DNA from: Spirochaetaceae bacterium
GTDB taxonomy: Bacteria > Spirochaetota > Spirochaetia > SZUA-6 > Bin103
Reading direction: 5' to 3'
Length of the DNA: 5,871 nucleotides
NCBI GenBank assembly: GCA_028820215.1
Contig: JAPPKD010000153.1
Location: 1-5,871 of the forward strand
Shown: positions 5,182-5,871 of the stretch, piece by piece
Layout of the letters: each line of letters begins with the position of its first letter
Position numbering within the stretch: the first letter of the stretch is position 1
Notes under the pieces: model-generated
The model's input: only the letters and a program-made list of their open reading frames with translations
Told to the model about the DNA's origin: nothing
The model's database searches: none
Made by a program: the position numbers and the translations under genes

Positions 5182-5672
5182 CCGCTCCCCAGCCGCTGAG
5201 TCCTGGTCACGACGTATCGCAGTTCGACTGCGGAGCGGCCAGCCTCAATACCTGGCTGCAGCGAAAGGCTCGGCTCAACGAGGCCAAGGGCGGCGCCAGG
5301 ACATACGTCGTGTGTGACGGAGACCGCGTGGTGGCCTTCTACAGTCTGGCGGCCAGTTCCGTGGAGCGACGCAGGGTGTCGTCTCGAGTCGGCCGGAGTA
5401 TGCCTGAGCCGATCCCCGTGATCCTGTTGGGACAGCTTGCGGTAGACGAGGCACATCAGGGAATGGGGCTGGGATCCGACCTGCTGGTCGATGCCGCGAA
5501 GAGATCGTTGGCCGCCGCCGAGGTGATCGGAGCGCGTGCCATTGTCGTCCAGGCGCTTGACGATCGAGCGGCGGAATTCTCCCATCGTTGGGGGTTCCGT
5601 CCGTTTTCGGAACACGAGCCGCTCATGTTGATCCTGCGCATCTCCGAGCTGAGCGTTGCTCTGCACGGGTGA
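5169..5672 (+). CDS. GNAT-family acetyltransferase toxin, TacT-like (167 aa), catalytic Tyr replaced by Ser
   Basis: Toxins of this type acetylate the amino acid on charged tRNAs and halt translation. The family layout is clear: P-L-S-P-G-H-D-V-S-Q-F-D-C-G (residues 10-22), L-N-T-W-L (26-30), R-T-Y-V-V-C (44-49), P-I-P-V-I-L-L-G-Q-L-A-V-D (81-93), the acetyl-CoA pyrophosphate loop Q-G-M-G-L-G (97-102), and the C-terminal P-L-M-L-I-L. In the motif usually written F-Y-x-R/H-x-G-F, this protein has F137-S138-H139-R140-W141-G142-F143, so Ser sits where the family has its catalytic Tyr (Tyr140 in Salmonella TacT). The usual G-R-L-A-V-D is also G-Q-L-A-V-D. The frame is intact. GTG at 5169 fits the family start and overlaps the antitoxin gene by 13 bp; no good ribosome binding site is seen, so coupling is likely. 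It may be a weakened or inactive toxin. Confidence 0.9.
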   Translation: MGALTAPQPLSPGHDVSQFDCGAASLNTWLQRKARLNEAKGGARTYVVCDGDRVVAFYSLAASSVERRRVSSRVGRSMPEPIPVILLGQLAVDEAHQGMGLGSDLLVDAAKRSLAAAEVIGARAIVVQALDDRAAEFSHRWGFRPFSEHEPLMLILRISELSVALHG

Positions 5673-5689
5673 TTCTTGAGGCGCGTGCC

Positions 5690-5705
5690 CCTGCGGTCCT
5701 GCGGT
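5690..5705. repeat. Tandem duplication of an 8-bp unit
   Basis: CCTGCGGT occurs twice in direct succession, just after the GNAT toxin gene. It is too short to assign a role; replication slippage is the simplest explanation. Confidence 0.5.
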
Positions 5706-5712
5706 AGCCGAA

Positions 5713-5741
5713 TTGCAGCGAGCTTCGTGCTGTTGTAGGCT
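5713..5741 (+). promoter_or_regulatory. Weak candidate promoter for the oxidoreductase gene
   Basis: TTGCAG (5713-5718) and TAGGCT (5736-5741) are separated by 17 bp, but each matches the sigma-70 consensus at only about half its positions. The start site would fall a few bases before the ATG at 5754. The 81-bp gap 5673-5753 has no clear terminator, so read-through from the toxin operon is equally possible. Confidence 0.25.
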
Positions 5742-5753
5742 CGTGAACTACCA

Positions 5754-5871
5754 ATGAACACTCGCTCGGAACATCTGACCAATGCAGCGACGCTCGCGCT
5801 GCGTACGCCGGTCTGTGAGCGGATCGGGATCGAGTACCCGGTGTTTCAGGCCGGCATGGGGTGGGTGGCCC
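5754..5871 (+). CDS. Nitronate monooxygenase / 2-nitropropane dioxygenase family protein, N-terminal fragment
   Basis: Only 39 codons are inside the window; the gene runs off the right edge. The visible protein contains L-R-T-P-V-C-E-R-I-G-I-E-Y-P-V-F-Q-A-G-M-G-W-V-A (residues 16-39), the characteristic first beta strand and FMN-binding region of this flavin-dependent TIM-barrel family (pattern I-x-Y-P-I-x-Q-x-x-M). Family members oxidise alkyl nitronates such as propionate-3-nitronate to carbonyl compounds and nitrite, although many homologues have other or unknown substrates; full length is about 320-380 residues. ATG at 5754 is the first start in this frame and leaves about 15 residues before the domain; no Shine-Dalgarno is seen. 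The next ATG in frame lies within the flavin motif and is unsuitable. The link to the toxin-antitoxin genes is probably only positional. Confidence 0.85.
   Translation, partial: MNTRSEHLTNAATLALRTPVCERIGIEYPVFQAGMGWVA

Noticed and set aside
4896..5666. Minus-strand open frame (256 codons) across the DUF1778 and GNAT genes
   Set aside because: It covers two well-recognised plus-strand genes and their promoter, and its translation shows no family features.

Overview
The window is GC-rich bacterial DNA with tightly packed genes, strong third-position G/C and long spurious open frames opposite the real ones. Nothing in it fixes the phylum. The gene mix (toxin-antitoxin pairs around a transporter operon, no phage or transposase genes) looks like an ordinary chromosomal island of small accessory modules.

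Layout from left to right. (1) The 3' end of a DUF2442-family gene on the + strand (2-184). (2) A 158-bp convergent gap holding one GC-rich perfect palindrome. (3) A two-gene minus-strand operon (3941 down to 343) encoding the two half-transporters of a heterodimeric type I ABC exporter, joined by a GTGA stop/start overlap. (4) A minus-strand toxin-antitoxin pair: a ribbon-helix-helix antitoxin (4772-4509) followed by a PIN-domain VapC-type ribonuclease toxin (4522-4103). (5) A divergent plus-strand pair: a DUF1778 (TacA-like) antitoxin (4924-5181) and a GNAT (TacT-like) acetyltransferase toxin (5169-5672). (6) The first 39 codons of a nitronate monooxygenase/2-nitropropane dioxygenase family gene (from 5754), cut by the window edge.

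The parts connect in two ways. First, all the sequence losses in the exporter fall on one of its two ATP sites. The downstream subunit lacks the A-loop aromatic, the Walker B glutamate and the H-loop histidine, and the upstream subunit supplies the odd LSSGE signature that faces that site. The pair therefore reads as a functional asymmetric exporter with one canonical and one degenerate site. Second, the upstream region of the exporter operon and that of the PIN toxin-antitoxin operon share an exact 19-bp block and, about 50 bp further upstream, a 13-bp palindrome, in the same order, orientation and nearly the same spacing. This suggests a duplicated promoter/leader and possible co-regulation of the exporter by the antitoxin, or the remains of a duplicated toxin-antitoxin gene. 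It is the least ordinary feature here.

Two further points deserve attention. The GNAT toxin has Ser where the family has its catalytic Tyr, one base away from a Tyr codon. The DUF1778 antitoxin gene has a consensus-like promoter that overlaps an inverted repeat and sits so close to the ATG that its mRNA should be nearly leaderless. I see no tRNA, rRNA, CRISPR array, insertion sequence or riboswitch.
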